Part shown: positions 52,786-62,556 of the stretch, in pieces
Position numbering within the stretch: the first letter of the stretch is position 1
Layout of the letters: each line of letters begins with the position of its first letter
DNA from: Gemmatimonadaceae bacterium
GTDB taxonomy: Bacteria > Gemmatimonadota > Gemmatimonadetes > Gemmatimonadales > Gemmatimonadaceae
Direction of reading: 5' to 3'
DNA length: 64,000 bases
Assembly (NCBI GenBank): GCA_035633115.1
Contig: DASQFN010000047.1
Coordinates: forward strand, 124,001-188,000
Translations under genes and position numbers: made by a program
Notes under the pieces: generated by a model
Told to the model about the DNA's origin: nothing
Seen by the model: the letters and a program-made list of their open reading frames with translations, nothing else
Databases searched by the model: none

Positions 52786-55080
52786 GTGTCCTCCGCGCCA
52801 GTGACCACGCCTCGAGCCCTGCCGGAGAACCAGGAGCGCGACGACCGGACGACCATCGCCGTTTTCGCGACAGTCATGGCGACGACCATCGCTGCCTTGT
52901 ACTACCTGGGCAGATGGGGATTCGACAACCCGGTTTGTCCAGTCCTGACAACCCTCGGGCTGTCGTTCTTCATCACGGTTGCGCCGCTCGTTGTCTGGAG
53001 ATTGGTCACGCAGAGTCATTACGCCGAGCCCGAGCCGTGGTGGCGGACCCAGCCAGCGCTGACGCTTGCCGCGCTTGGCCTGACGGCACTGGCGGGAATG
53101 CTCGTGCCCGCGACGGGATGGAACGCAATGGTTGTCTTAGGCGTCGCCGGCTTCGCGTCGGCTCTCGTGGCCGTCGTAATCTGGATGAGACACGGGGGGA
53201 AGGGGACGAACCTCCTTTTTCTGATGGGCGCCATTGTTTTTGCGACGTGGGCATGCGGTGTCGCGTGGAGCACGCGCTACAAGACTCCGGTTTTCTGGGA
53301 GACCCTCGAGTACCAGGCCAACGTCCATCACGACCCGCTCTACAATGTCAGCATGGCGAATACCATGCGGACCTACGGCATGCCGAGCACGGGTCTCGAC
53401 GGATTTCCGTACACTCCGTACCACTACGGCGCGGCCTGGCTCAATTCGCAGTGGGCGTACCTCGCCAATACCGACGTGCTGGAATTCTACTCGCTCGGCC
53501 CACCGGTAATCGTCATCCCGCTCTTTTTTTCCGCGATTCTGATGCTGGCCGTGGAGGTGCGGAAAGCCTGGCGATCCTCAGTTGCGGACGTCGAGCGACC
53601 GCTCAGATCCGATTACGCTGCGTGGATTTTTCTCATCGCTGCGACAGTTGGCGTGATTCCGACGTCCGGCCTCGACGCAATGGGAATCTGGAATCAGCAC
53701 GCCTTGATCTCGGAATCTTATGTCATCGGCATCCCCGTATTCCTCCTGGTGATGGCGACAACGATAGGGTTCTGGCGCCGAAAGGTAAGCTCGCCTCGTC
53801 CGGACGATGTCGTGTTCCTTCTCGTCTTCGCACCGGCGATGCTCGTTGCCCTGGCCTTCCTGAAGATCTCTCTGATGGTGCTTTTCCTCTGCGCAGGATT
53901 CGCACTCCTGCTTCTTGGCCGGCTGTACCGCGACCGTTGGCTCGCCGCTTCTGCGGCGATCTGCGTGGCGGTGTCGGTTGTCGCGTACAAGCTCGTGTCG
54001 GTTGCCGCGCAGAATCAGGGCCTTGCTCCTTTCGCATACATACGCTTCTCCGGCGTGAACACCGAGTGGTGGCCGTATTTCATTCTGATCCATCTCTTCT
54101 GGAGCTGGCTCTACATCTATCTGAGGTTGCGGGAGGAGAAGCTGAACGATGTTGGAGCGATCAGGCAGGCCGTGCTCGAGGGCAGACTCACAGATGTAGT
54201 GGTGATGGCGACCGTCGCCGTCGCTGGGTTCCTGCCGGGCGAGCTGGTCGACATACACGGTGGTTCCGCAATCTATTTCTCGGACGTTCAGCGCTGGCTG
54301 GCGATCGCGCTTCTCATGGCGTCAGCTCCGCGGTGGTTGGCGCAGGTGCGGGCAAACCGTGAAGCGGCTTCCGGCGAAAGGCGGTCGTTGGGGAGCATCC
54401 GGCTGTCCCATCTTTGGATCGCCGCGCTGATCCTTCCGATTAGTATCACGTTGATACTAAATGTGATTCGTGCCCCGATGACTGCGTTGCGCGCCAACGT
54501 CGCCCTCCGCCAAGCGTTCTACGCCCAAGCGGGCATAGCGGGCTCCGTCGGCATTCGTTCGCTCGCCGATTCCCGGCTGCTAGCGATCGGACTGCACCGG
54601 TCCCCCGCCTACAAGCTCATCGCCGCCCTTCGCGACCTCGACCGTATGCCACCGGCAATCAAGCGCCGGACTCTTCTCTTCATCCCGCAGTCGTACGGCG
54701 CCTTCTGGCGAATCTGGAAAGGCGAGCGCGGCCGCTGCTCGTACACGCCGATGATCGCTCCGGCAACTTCTGGCCTCGCGTTACTCGATGGAATGCCACC
54801 GGTCGACTGTGACGTGACGGACCAGTACGGGATGCTCCGCTACCACCGCCGCACGGTCCCGCAGACTCCAGCAGATGCGGCACCAGCCGCGCTGTGCGCA
54901 AAAGCCCGCGCTAAGGGCTTCCCGAGAGTCGTTGTGCTGAACGGCTCACCGTCCGGGGAGGTGAGTGTGAAGACCGTCGACTGCGGCGTGCAAGCGAGCT
55001 CGCCGGCCAGCGAATCGTCAGACAGGATTTCTCGTTTCCCCACGCACAGGGAAACCGCCGGCCTCAGTCACAGGCGGTGA
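52786..55080 (+). CDS. Large multi-pass membrane protein of unknown function, copy 2 (HHD family)
   Basis: 764 residues from GTG 52786. A paralogue of the 44274 protein, sharing YQANVHHDPLYNVSMANTM, TGLDGFPYTPYHYGAAWL, TSGLDAMGIWNQHALIS, DIHGGSAIYFSDVQRWLAI and RTLLFIPQSYGAFW. The HHD loop, PYHxG and GGSA-YFSD blocks are the best candidates for functional sites. Function unknown; a GT-C-like or polymerase role is inferred from topology and neighbours. Its last ~30 residues past ASSPASESS are low-complexity. Confidence 0.75.
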   Translation: MSSAPVTTPRALPENQERDDRTTIAVFATVMATTIAALYYLGRWGFDNPVCPVLTTLGLSFFITVAPLVVWRLVTQSHYAEPEPWWRTQPALTLAALGLTALAGMLVPATGWNAMVVLGVAGFASALVAVVIWMRHGGKGTNLLFLMGAIVFATWACGVAWSTRYKTPVFWETLEYQANVHHDPLYNVSMANTMRTYGMPSTGLDGFPYTPYHYGAAWLNSQWAYLANTDVLEFYSLGPPVIVIPLFFSAILMLAVEVRKAWRSSVADVERPLRSDYAAWIFLIAATVGVIPTSGLDAMGIWNQHALISESYVIGIPVFLLVMATTIGFWRRKVSSPRPDDVVFLLVFAPAMLVALAFLKISLMVLFLCAGFALLLLGRLYRDRWLAASAAICVAVSVVAYKLVSVAAQNQGLAPFAYIRFSGVNTEWWPYFILIHLFWSWLYIYLRLREEKLNDVGAIRQAVLEGRLTDVVVMATVAVAGFLPGELVDIHGGSAIYFSDVQRWLAIALLMASAPRWLAQVRANREAASGERRSLGSIRLSHLWIAALILPISITLILNVIRAPMTALRANVALRQAFYAQAGIAGSVGIRSLADSRLLAIGLHRSPAYKLIAALRDLDRMPPAIKRRTLLFIPQSYGAFWRIWKGERGRCSYTPMIAPATSGLALLDGMPPVDCDVTDQYGMLRYHRRTVPQTPADAAPAALCAKARAKGFPRVVVLNGSPSGEVSVKTVDCGVQASSPASESSDRISRFPTHRETAGLSHRR

Positions 55081-55087
55081 CTCCGGC

Positions 55088-57019
55088 ATGGTGATCCTTC
55101 CGCTCGCGGCGCTGGTCGCACTGATCCTCGGACAGCGGACCGCGTCTGGAAGTATGCGGGAGGCGATTTTGCGCGGATCGGTACTCTGGGGATTCGCGCT
55201 CGTGTTGCTGACCGAGGTGCTGAGCGTGATGACGCTCCTGACGAGCTGGTCGGTCGCTGCGGGATGGGCCGCTGTACTTACCGTCGCGCTGATCTGGATG
55301 CGGCGTCGGAGTACATCGACGACCACCGCGACGGTTGCGTGGCGCGTCTGGCGAGACGATGCGGGTGCACTCTCTCTCGCGCAGATACTCGCGATCATCG
55401 TCGTGGCTGTCGTTACTCTGGCGCTCGCGCTGCTCGCTGCCCCAGCGACCGAAGATTCGATGGTCTACCACCTGCCGCGCGTGATGCACTGGATTCAGGA
55501 CCGCAGCGTCGCGCCGTATCCGACACATATCGCGCGTCAGCTCTGGCCAAGTCCGGGCGGTAGCTTCGTCGCGCTGCATGGCCAGCTTCTAACCGGGAGC
55601 GACCGCTCGGTGCCCGTCGTACAGTGGCTTGCATTCATTGGCGACATCGTTCTAGCGAGCCTGGTGGCGAAAGAGCTCGGAGCGAAGAGGAAGGGCCAGC
55701 TGTTCGCCGCCTTTTTTTTCGCGCTTCTTCCCCCCGCGGTCGCACAGGCGTCCGGTGCGCAGGTCGAGCTCATTGCGGCGTTCTGGTTCGGAAGCGCTGT
55801 CGTGCTTGGCCTCCAGATGATGAACGACAGAGAGGAGACCAGGAGTTGGTTGTCGGTTTTCCTGCTCGGCGCAGCCATTGGGCTGGCAATACTGACCAAG
55901 ACAACTGCCTTTATTTTTTTAGCGCCCTTCGTCCTTTGGTATCTGGCCACTGCCATTCGCCGCGGTCCGGGCCGCGCAATCGGCAGCTGGGTAGTGGCCG
56001 GATTCGTTGCGCTTGCCTTGAACGCACCGCACGCAGTCCGCAACCTCGCGACGTATGACAATCCCCTCGGAAGACGCGGTGGATACGGCCTGGTAAATTC
56101 GGAGTTCTTCCCGGCCGGATTCATCTCGAACGTAGTACGGAATACATCGCTGCACTTCGGTACCAGATCGCCGCGTGCAAATCTCGCAGTCTACAGCTCG
56201 GTCATTGGAGTCCACAGACTTCTCGGCGTGAGTGCTGATGATCCGCGGACTACTTTTCCGGGATTGCGCTATAAGCCAGTGCGGATGGAGTACGCGGAGC
56301 AGACCGCCGGCGCGCCGATTCATGTACTGCTTATTGTAGCTTCCGCGCTGATTCTGGGGTGGAAGGGTGGGAGAAAGCACGCCACCTCTCTTTTTCTTCT
56401 CCTAGCCGTAGTAACTGGATTTCTGCTGTTCAGCTTCTACCTGCGATGGCAACCCTGGCATTCCAGATTATGGGTTCCACTGTTCGTGGTGGGAGCAGGC
56501 GCAGTTGGTGTCGCGTTCGAATCAATCCTAGCTCCTGTCATTCGAGCGGGCATCATCGTGTCAATGATGTTGGGCGTCCTGCCTGCGCTTGTGCTCAATC
56601 CTCCCCGGCCTCTGGTGTTGCGGCAGCCCATCTACGCGATTCCCAGGGAACGGCAATACTTTGCCGAGGACTACCGGCCGTACACGACATATCGGGACGC
56701 TGCCGACCATCTGGCGAGTGCGGGCTGTTACGATATCGCAGTGTGGATGCGCGGAGACGGCGCGGAGTATCAGCTTTGGGCGGTATTGCAGACGCGCGCT
56801 GCGCGTGTCGGCAGGCAGACCCGCATCCGCCATTTTCTGGTACGCAACGAATCGAGGAAACTGGTGGGAAGGCTTTCGGGAGACAATTTCCGCCCGTGTG
56901 CCGTGGTATACATTCACCCGGACGTCCCGCTGTCGGCACTGCCGGTCCCCGCCCGCTTCAATCTCGTGTGGGAGCGCAATTTTTTCAGAATATATTCCGC
57001 GCCGGCAGATGTTCGGTAA
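55088..57019 (+). CDS. GT-C/PMT-2-like membrane glycosyltransferase
   Basis: 643 residues from ATG 55088, 7 nt after the previous stop. The loop ATEDSMVYHLPRVMHWIQ with YPTHIARQLWPSPGG and about 12 helices fit the GT39/PMT-2 group; ASGAQVELIAAFWFG is a typical helix start. A soluble C-terminal domain of ~120 residues follows. It resembles the 4795 protein in the D-x-M-x-YHL loop. It probably moves a sugar or lipid-linked unit at the periplasmic face. Confidence 0.75.
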   Translation: MVILPLAALVALILGQRTASGSMREAILRGSVLWGFALVLLTEVLSVMTLLTSWSVAAGWAAVLTVALIWMRRRSTSTTTATVAWRVWRDDAGALSLAQILAIIVVAVVTLALALLAAPATEDSMVYHLPRVMHWIQDRSVAPYPTHIARQLWPSPGGSFVALHGQLLTGSDRSVPVVQWLAFIGDIVLASLVAKELGAKRKGQLFAAFFFALLPPAVAQASGAQVELIAAFWFGSAVVLGLQMMNDREETRSWLSVFLLGAAIGLAILTKTTAFIFLAPFVLWYLATAIRRGPGRAIGSWVVAGFVALALNAPHAVRNLATYDNPLGRRGGYGLVNSEFFPAGFISNVVRNTSLHFGTRSPRANLAVYSSVIGVHRLLGVSADDPRTTFPGLRYKPVRMEYAEQTAGAPIHVLLIVASALILGWKGGRKHATSLFLLLAVVTGFLLFSFYLRWQPWHSRLWVPLFVVGAGAVGVAFESILAPVIRAGIIVSMMLGVLPALVLNPPRPLVLRQPIYAIPRERQYFAEDYRPYTTYRDAADHLASAGCYDIAVWMRGDGAEYQLWAVLQTRAARVGRQTRIRHFLVRNESRKLVGRLSGDNFRPCAVVYIHPDVPLSALPVPARFNLVWERNFFRIYSAPADVR

Positions 57020-57077
57020 CCACTTTCGCTTCATCGATCCACACCTTTTCTGTCGGGCGGATTGTATCTTGTAGCCC

Positions 57078-57518
57078 ATGATCGAGACCCTGAAAGTAGG
57101 CGACCAGCTGCTCGCGGTTATCGTCTCACGCAGCTTCGACAAGCCGGGAATCCATTTTTTCACTCCCGATGACCTGTCCCAGCAACTGGCCTACATGCGG
57201 CATCCGGTCGGGAAAGTGATTGATCCACACATTCACAATCCGGTGAGCCGCAGCGTCCAGTACACGCAGGAGGTGCTGTTCATCAAACGCGGCCGCCTCC
57301 GCGTGGATTTCTACGACAACAACCGGAGTTACATCGAGAGCCGCATCCTTGAGGGCGGCGACGTGATTCTCCTCGCAACTGGCGGACACGGATTCGAGGT
57401 GCTGGAAGAGATAGAGATGATCGAGGTGAAGCAGGGCCCTTACGCCGGCGATCAGGACAAGACACGGTTCGACGGCGTGTCGGCCGACGAGGTGACGATC
57501 GGGCGGGGAAGCGGGTGA
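57078..57518 (+). CDS. Cupin-domain protein (small sugar-locus type)
   Basis: 146 residues. DPHIHNPVSRSV is the first cupin metal motif and GHGFEVLEEIE near the second half the next, with beta-strand spacing of a cupin barrel. Its stop overlaps the aminotransferase gene (GTGA). Cupins of this size beside DegT aminotransferases include sugar ketoisomerases (FdtA type) and WxcM-like acyltransferase partners; the sequence does not decide. Confidence 0.75.
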   Translation: MIETLKVGDQLLAVIVSRSFDKPGIHFFTPDDLSQQLAYMRHPVGKVIDPHIHNPVSRSVQYTQEVLFIKRGRLRVDFYDNNRSYIESRILEGGDVILLATGGHGFEVLEEIEMIEVKQGPYAGDQDKTRFDGVSADEVTIGRGSG

Positions 57519-58630
57519 GCGAATTCATTCCCGTCAACGAGCCGGTCCTCGACGGAAACGAAAAGAAATACCTCGCCCAGTGCATAGACAGCGGGTGGAT
57601 CTCTTCCGAAGGGCCGTTCGTCCGCGACTTCGAGATCAGGTTCGCCGAGCGCGTCGGACGAAAGCACGGCGTCGCAGTGTGCAACGGCTCGGCCGCGCTG
57701 GACGCGGCAGCAGCTGCGATACGCCTCGGTGCAGGCGACGAGGTGATCATGCCGACTTTCACGATTATTTCGTGCGCCTCCGCCATTACGCGGCTTGGCG
57801 CTACGCCGGTGCTCGTGGACTGCGACCCCGCGACATGGAACATGGATCCATCGGCGATAGAATCGCGGGTCACACCGAAAACCAAAGCGATCATGGTTGT
57901 CCATCTCTATGGGCTTCCGGTGAATATGGATCCGGTGCTCGACCTCGCGAAGCGCCACAACCTCCGCATAATCGAGGACGCGGCGGAGATGATCGGCCAG
58001 ACCCATCGCGGCCGGCCATGCGGATCGTTCGGCGACCTCTCGACGTTCAGCTTCTACCCCAACAAGCACATCACGACAGGCGAAGGCGGGATGATCGTCA
58101 CCGACGACGAAGCTCTCGCCGAGCGGTGCCGGTCGCTTCGCAATCTCTGCTTCGCGCCGCGAAGGTTCGTCCACGAGGAACTGGGCTGGAACTTTCGCAT
58201 GACCAATCTCCAGGCGGCGCTCGGCCTGGCCCAGCTCGAGCGGCTCGACGAATTCGTGGCGCGCAAGCGGCATTCATTCGCGCGTTACATGACGCTGCTC
58301 GCCGACGTTGGAGGCATCCGGCTTCCCGTGGCCTGCACCGAGTACGCCGACAACATCAACTGGGTATTTGGCGTCGTCCTGGACGACGAGGTTCCTTTTG
58401 ACGCGATGGGAGCGATGACGCGTCTCACAAAGCTGGGCATCGGGACGCGTCCATTTTTCTGGCCGATGCACGAGCAGCCCGTGTTCAGGCGGATGGGACT
58501 GTTCGCCGATGAGCGGTACCCTCAGGCGGAGCGCATAGCGCGCCGCGGTTTCTATCTTCCCAGCGGACTCGCGCTCACTGACGACCAGATTGTGCGCGTC
58601 GCCGAGGCAGTGCGGCGGATTCTGGCTTGA
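57515..58630 (+). CDS. GDP-perosamine synthase-like PLP aminotransferase (DegT family)
   Basis: 371 residues, the normal length. VCNGSAALDAAAAAI, IIEDAAEMIG with D155 and STFSFYPNKHITTGEGGM with the PLP Lys at 184. The aligned blocks resemble Per/RfbE, which aminates GDP-4-keto-6-deoxymannose, the gmd product. The C-terminal NWVFGVVLDDE and WPMHEQPVFRRMG match that group too. The assignment to perosamine rests on similarity of motifs and the presence of gmd. Confidence 0.85.
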   Translation: MSEFIPVNEPVLDGNEKKYLAQCIDSGWISSEGPFVRDFEIRFAERVGRKHGVAVCNGSAALDAAAAAIRLGAGDEVIMPTFTIISCASAITRLGATPVLVDCDPATWNMDPSAIESRVTPKTKAIMVVHLYGLPVNMDPVLDLAKRHNLRIIEDAAEMIGQTHRGRPCGSFGDLSTFSFYPNKHITTGEGGMIVTDDEALAERCRSLRNLCFAPRRFVHEELGWNFRMTNLQAALGLAQLERLDEFVARKRHSFARYMTLLADVGGIRLPVACTEYADNINWVFGVVLDDEVPFDAMGAMTRLTKLGIGTRPFFWPMHEQPVFRRMGLFADERYPQAERIARRGFYLPSGLALTDDQIVRVAEAVRRILA

Positions 58631-58712
58631 GCTCATTTGTCGCCCGAGGCCCTTCCACTGGTGCACCCGGGGGTGACATTTCTACTGGCGTTTGACACGT
58701 CACCAAGTAGTA

Positions 58713-58763
58713 ATTGACCTGAGTCAATACCGGTATGACATTTCTCACTCTTTCCGATTGCAA
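58713..58763 (+). promoter_or_regulatory. Copy 2 of the ~50-bp element, in front of wzz
   Basis: ATTGACCT-N8-ACCG-N3-TGACATT-N-CTC-N3-CTTTCC-N-ATT occurs with the same spacing as at 17849-17899. The first block also begins a hairpin, ATTGAC and GTCAAT around CTGA (58713-58728). A further TGACATTTCT lies upstream at 58671. Confidence 0.55.
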
Positions 58764-58769
58764 GCCCCG

Positions 58770-59900
58770 TTGACAACTCCGCGACCCCGCCCGACCGAGC
58801 CACTGTTGCCGCCAGTTCCGTGGGAGCCGGGGAGGGTGGATCCTCCCTCCGAGGGAGGATCGACCACTGTCGTGTCGTTGCTGAGCGTCCTCCTCAGGTA
58901 CCGGGCACTGATTGTCGTGCTCGGGTTGCTTTCCGGCTTTTACGCCGGCTATCTGAGCCTGACCTCGCCCCGTTACTTCACTACCGAGGCCAGTTTCATG
59001 CCCCAGGGCGGGCGTGGGCAGAGCCAGCTTTCCGGGCTCGCACAGCAATTCGGCCTGGGCTCAGTGGACGGTGGGCAGTCGGCGTCATTCTACATGGACC
59101 TTGTAGAGTCGCGCTCCCTCCTGGCAGCCGTCGGCAACCGCGATTACTCGATGCGCACCGATTCGGGGGTTGTGACGGGAAACATCGTCAAGATCTACGG
59201 AATCCGTTCGAGGAATCCGGCAGTCCAGAAGATACGCATGGTCGACGCTCTCAGGGGCCAGGTGGACAAAGCCGTGAATACGAGAACGGGCGTCATCACG
59301 GTCAAGGTTCAAGCTCGAACTCCCGAGATGGCCGTTCAAATCAGCCGGAACATCCTCGACGAGGTGAACAGGTTCAATCTCAACCGGCGGCAGGCGCTGG
59401 CGGGTGCCGAGCGCAGCTTTGTCGAGAAGCGACTTGGCGAGGCGCAGCTGGAGCTCCGGCAGGCGGAAGAGAACCTCCAATCCTTCCTCACCGAGAATCG
59501 CGAATTCAGAAGCTCACCCGGTCTTCAGCTCGAATTCGACCGTCTCAATCGCACCGTGTCGATGAGGCAGCAGCTGTATAACGGGCTGGCGCAATCGTAC
59601 GAGCAGGCGAAGATCGAAGAAGTCCGGGATCTTCCTGTGATCACGGTAGTCGAGCCACCGGAGACGCCGATTGCGCCGGAGCCACACGGCACCGTGCGCA
59701 AGACGCTCATTGGGATCATCGTCGGCGTGGCAATTGGTATCCTCATTGCCTTCGGCAGCCACCTGATAACACGGTTGACGCGCAACCAGCAGTCGGACGA
59801 CTTCGTTGAATTTGCCGCGCTGTCGCGCGAGACAATGGACGACCTCATACATCCGTGGCGTATCTTCACGCGGCTGCTGCCCCCTCGGCGCCAATCCTGA
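58770..59900 (+). CDS. Wzz/GumC-like polysaccharide chain-length protein
   Basis: 376 residues from TTG 58770, but the start is uncertain; TTG 58692, TTG 58758 and GTG 58872 are all possible. A first helix (ALIVVLGLLSGFYAGYL) is followed by a periplasmic coiled-coil region around residues ~195-265 and a PPETPIAPEPHG motif before the second helix (GIIVGVAIGILIAF), the classic Wzz layout. There is no kinase domain. It controls chain length of a polymer made with a Wzy. The region near its start has the shared regulatory element and a strong inverted repeat at 58839-58861. Confidence 0.88.
   Translation: MTTPRPRPTEPLLPPVPWEPGRVDPPSEGGSTTVVSLLSVLLRYRALIVVLGLLSGFYAGYLSLTSPRYFTTEASFMPQGGRGQSQLSGLAQQFGLGSVDGGQSASFYMDLVESRSLLAAVGNRDYSMRTDSGVVTGNIVKIYGIRSRNPAVQKIRMVDALRGQVDKAVNTRTGVITVKVQARTPEMAVQISRNILDEVNRFNLNRRQALAGAERSFVEKRLGEAQLELRQAEENLQSFLTENREFRSSPGLQLEFDRLNRTVSMRQQLYNGLAQSYEQAKIEEVRDLPVITVVEPPETPIAPEPHGTVRKTLIGIIVGVAIGILIAFGSHLITRLTRNQQSDDFVEFAALSRETMDDLIHPWRIFTRLLPPRRQS
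58839..58861. repeat. Perfect inverted repeat near the wzz start
   Basis: GATCCTCCCTC and GAGGGAGGATC flank a single C (11-bp arms, or nine bp with a five-nt loop). GGGAGG in the right arm is a good ribosome site ~13 nt before GTG 58872, so if that is the real start the hairpin could hide it. Confidence 0.85.
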
Positions 59901-60031
59901 CGGTGTCGGCAACGGTTGGTCGAGTGGACGACTCAGGACATTCGGCGCGCCGTCCGACGGTCGAAAACGACCCTTCGAGTGCGTCTGCCGAACCGCGGGT
60001 TGGCTCCCGCGAGAAACTGTTCCGATAACCG

Positions 60032-60715
60032 ATGCCCGCTCATCACATGCCTGCCGTTTCGCTCGTCGTCGCAGTCCGAAATCAGGAGAGGTACATCGGC
60101 CGGTGTATGCGCTCCATCCTCAATCAGACTTACCCGAGAGATGAGTTCGAGGTGATTGTGGTAAACGACGCGAGCACCGATCGAACCCGTTATGCGCTGG
60201 AGCTCTTCGGAGATGACATCCGGCTGATCGACAACACCGACCGGAAGGGCCTGCCCGGGTCGCTCAACATCGGTATCAGGTCGGCGCGGGGACGGTTTGT
60301 CGTGCGGATCGATGGCGACGATTACGTTCATGCGGAATACCTGAACGTTCTTTCGATGCACCTGGCGCTCAACACCTGGATGGATGCGGTGGCATGCGAC
60401 TACCACCTGGTGGCGGACGACGACTCTGTCATCGAGAGGCGCAACTGTGCGGAGCATCCAATTGGGTGCGGCATAATGTTCCGGATAGATCAGCTCGTGG
60501 AGCTGGGCCTCTACGACGAGCAGTTTCTCCTTCACGAGGACCGCGACCTTCGCATCAGGTTTCTCGAGAAGCACCAGATCCACCGCGTCGCCCTTCCGCT
60601 CTACCGGTACCGGCGTCACGGAGAGAACATGACGAACGATCATGGGGTGGTGAACGGCTACATGAAGGATCTGGAAGCGAAGCACGGAGCGAAAAAGGTC
60701 AACGGGAATGCGTGA
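60032..60715 (+). CDS. Glycosyltransferase family 2
   Basis: 227 residues from ATG 60032 (ATG 60047 also possible). [45 protein letters not shown] and the metal site [14 protein letters not shown], then [10 protein letters not shown] as the acceptor helix Glu/Asp. A short GT-A enzyme with no helices. It overlaps the second NeuB gene by 8 nt and so belongs to that operon. Confidence 0.9.
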   Translation: MPAHHMPAVSLVVAVRNQERYIGRCMRSILNQTYPRDEFEVIVVNDASTDRTRYALELFGDDIRLIDNTDRKGLPGSLNIGIRSARGRFVVRIDGDDYVHAEYLNVLSMHLALNTWMDAVACDYHLVADDDSVIERRNCAEHPIGCGIMFRIDQLVELGLYDEQFLLHEDRDLRIRFLEKHQIHRVALPLYRYRRHGENMTNDHGVVNGYMKDLEAKHGAKKVNGNA

Positions 60716-61775
60716 GCTCCACCTCGGCAGCCGTCACGTCACGGACGACTCACCACCTTACATCATTGCGGAGATCGGCGTCAATCACGAGGGGTCGCTC
60801 GACCTCGCGCGTCAGCTGATAGATCTCGCGCGGGAGGGAGGCGCGGACGCGGCGAAGTTCCAGACCTACAAGGCGGAGACGCTGGCGTCGCGGCACAGCC
60901 CGGCGTACTGGGATTTGACGAAGGAGCCGACGACGAGCCAGTTCAAGCTGTTTCAGAAATACGATGCTTTCGGCCCGGACGAGTACCGGCAGCTCGCTCG
61001 TCATTGCGAGGAAACCGGAATTGATTTCGTGTCGACTCCGTTCGATCGTAAAGCGGTGAAGCTGCTCGATTCGCTGATGCCCTTCTTCAAGATTGCTTCA
61101 GCGGACCTGACGAATACTCCACTGCTGCGACAGGTCGCGCGCTGCGGGAAGCCGGTGGTGTTGTCAACGGGGGCGTCGACGCTGCTGGAGATCGGGGAAG
61201 CGGTCGCGACGCTGCGCACCAGCGGGTGCCTGGAGCTGTCGCTCCTCCACTGCGTGCTCAACTATCCAACGGCCGACGAGAACGCGAATCTCGGGATGAT
61301 CACCGGGCTGAGGCAGGCTTTCGGCGACCTCGTCATCGGGTATTCCGACCATACCGTACCGGACGAGGGCATGACCGCTCTGTGCGCGGCCTACCTGCTG
61401 GGGGCGCGAGTCATCGAGAAACACTTCACCCACGACAAATCGCTTCCCGGCAACGATCACTATCACGCAATGGACGTCGACGACCTGAAGCGCTTCGTCG
61501 CGAACGTCCGGCGCCTAGAGGTGCTCCAGGGTCAAAGCACGACGAAGCGCCCTGTGCCTACCGAGGAGATGGCGCGCGCGAATGCGCGGCGCAGCATCGT
61601 TCTCGACGCGGCCGTCAGCGAGGGCGCAGTGCTCACCGAGGAGGCACTGACGTACAAGCGGCCCGGGACGGGAGTGAGTCCCGTCTACTGGGACAGCATC
61701 ATCGGGCGGCACGCAGCCCGGGATCTCGAGCGAGACCACGTTCTTCAATGGGACGACCTCATCCCGCTGGAATGA
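60708..61775 (+). CDS. NeuB/LegI-type nonulosonic acid synthase (copy 2)
   Basis: 355 residues. [66 protein letters not shown] and [17 protein letters not shown], with both metal His. An SAF domain lies at ~290-355. It is closer to the NeuB/LegI type than copy 1 in its signature segments (EIGVNHEG versus DIAANHDG). A second, distinct nonulosonate is likely made with the following SpsF-like gene. Confidence 0.94.
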   Translation: MRELHLGSRHVTDDSPPYIIAEIGVNHEGSLDLARQLIDLAREGGADAAKFQTYKAETLASRHSPAYWDLTKEPTTSQFKLFQKYDAFGPDEYRQLARHCEETGIDFVSTPFDRKAVKLLDSLMPFFKIASADLTNTPLLRQVARCGKPVVLSTGASTLLEIGEAVATLRTSGCLELSLLHCVLNYPTADENANLGMITGLRQAFGDLVIGYSDHTVPDEGMTALCAAYLLGARVIEKHFTHDKSLPGNDHYHAMDVDDLKRFVANVRRLEVLQGQSTTKRPVPTEEMARANARRSIVLDAAVSEGAVLTEEALTYKRPGTGVSPVYWDSIIGRHAARDLERDHVLQWDDLIPLE

Positions 61776-61815
61776 CCGGCGCGTGGGGGCCGCCGTCCCC
61801 ATGGGTCGGTGTCTG

Positions 61816-62556
61816 ATGGAGCGAACGGTTGCCATCATCCAGGCCCGCATGGCTTCCGAGCGACTTCCCGGCAAGGTGCTCCTCGACATTGCCGGCCAGA
61901 CGATGCTCGAGCGGGTCATCCGGCGCGTTCGCGGCGCCCGTCGGGTGGATGAAATCGTCGTCGCAACTTCGGTCAATCCGCTAGACGACGCAGTCGTCGC
62001 AGCGTGCACGGCTTTCGATGCGACGGTATTTCGCGGCAGCGAGGACGACGTGCTCGACAGGTTCCACTCCGCTGCGCGCGCATTCGGCGCCCGGGTCTGT
62101 GTCCGTGTGAGCGCCGATTCCCCGTTCGTCGATCCGGAGGTCTGCGATCAGGTCATCGATGCCCTCGCGACCTCGAATCCGCCTGCAGACTACGCCAGCA
62201 ACAAGCTCCGGCCGAGCTTTCCGCTTGGCCTCGACGTGGAGGCGTTTACGGCCGTCGCGCTCGAGCGCGCCTGGCACAAGGCCGGGGAGGCTTACGAGCG
62301 CGCCCACGTGACGCCTTATATCTATGGGCATCCGGAAGAGTTTCGGCTGACTGCAGTCGAGACCGATGTGAACCGCCACAACTGGCGCTGGACGGTGGAT
62401 AGCCGCGAGGATCTGGAGTTCGCGCGCGCGATGTTCGAGCGGCTTGGGGGGGGAAACGACTTCAGCTGGCGCGACGCGGTGGCGGTGGTGAATCGGGAGC
62501 CCGCTCTGGCCGAAATCAACGCGCTTTCGATGCAGAAGGACGTCACGGCCGGCTGA
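61816..62556 (+). CDS. SpsF-like cytidylyltransferase (copy 2)
   Basis: 246 residues from ATG 61816; ATG 61801 is also in frame. AIIQARMASERLPGKVLLDI is the nucleotide loop, then GSEDDVLDRFHSAAR, RVSADSPFVDPEV with the metal acids, and RWTVDSREDLEFAR. Full-length for the family, unlike the 190-residue copy at 23178. It likely makes the CMP-activated nonulosonate following the NeuB copy 2 step. Confidence 0.9.
   Translation: MERTVAIIQARMASERLPGKVLLDIAGQTMLERVIRRVRGARRVDEIVVATSVNPLDDAVVAACTAFDATVFRGSEDDVLDRFHSAARAFGARVCVRVSADSPFVDPEVCDQVIDALATSNPPADYASNKLRPSFPLGLDVEAFTAVALERAWHKAGEAYERAHVTPYIYGHPEEFRLTAVETDVNRHNWRWTVDSREDLEFARAMFERLGGGNDFSWRDAVAVVNREPALAEINALSMQKDVTAG

Noticed and set aside
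58692-58697. TTGACA as a -35 box for wzz
   Set aside because: No -10-like hexamer lies 16-18 bp downstream; the shared 50-bp element explains the region better.
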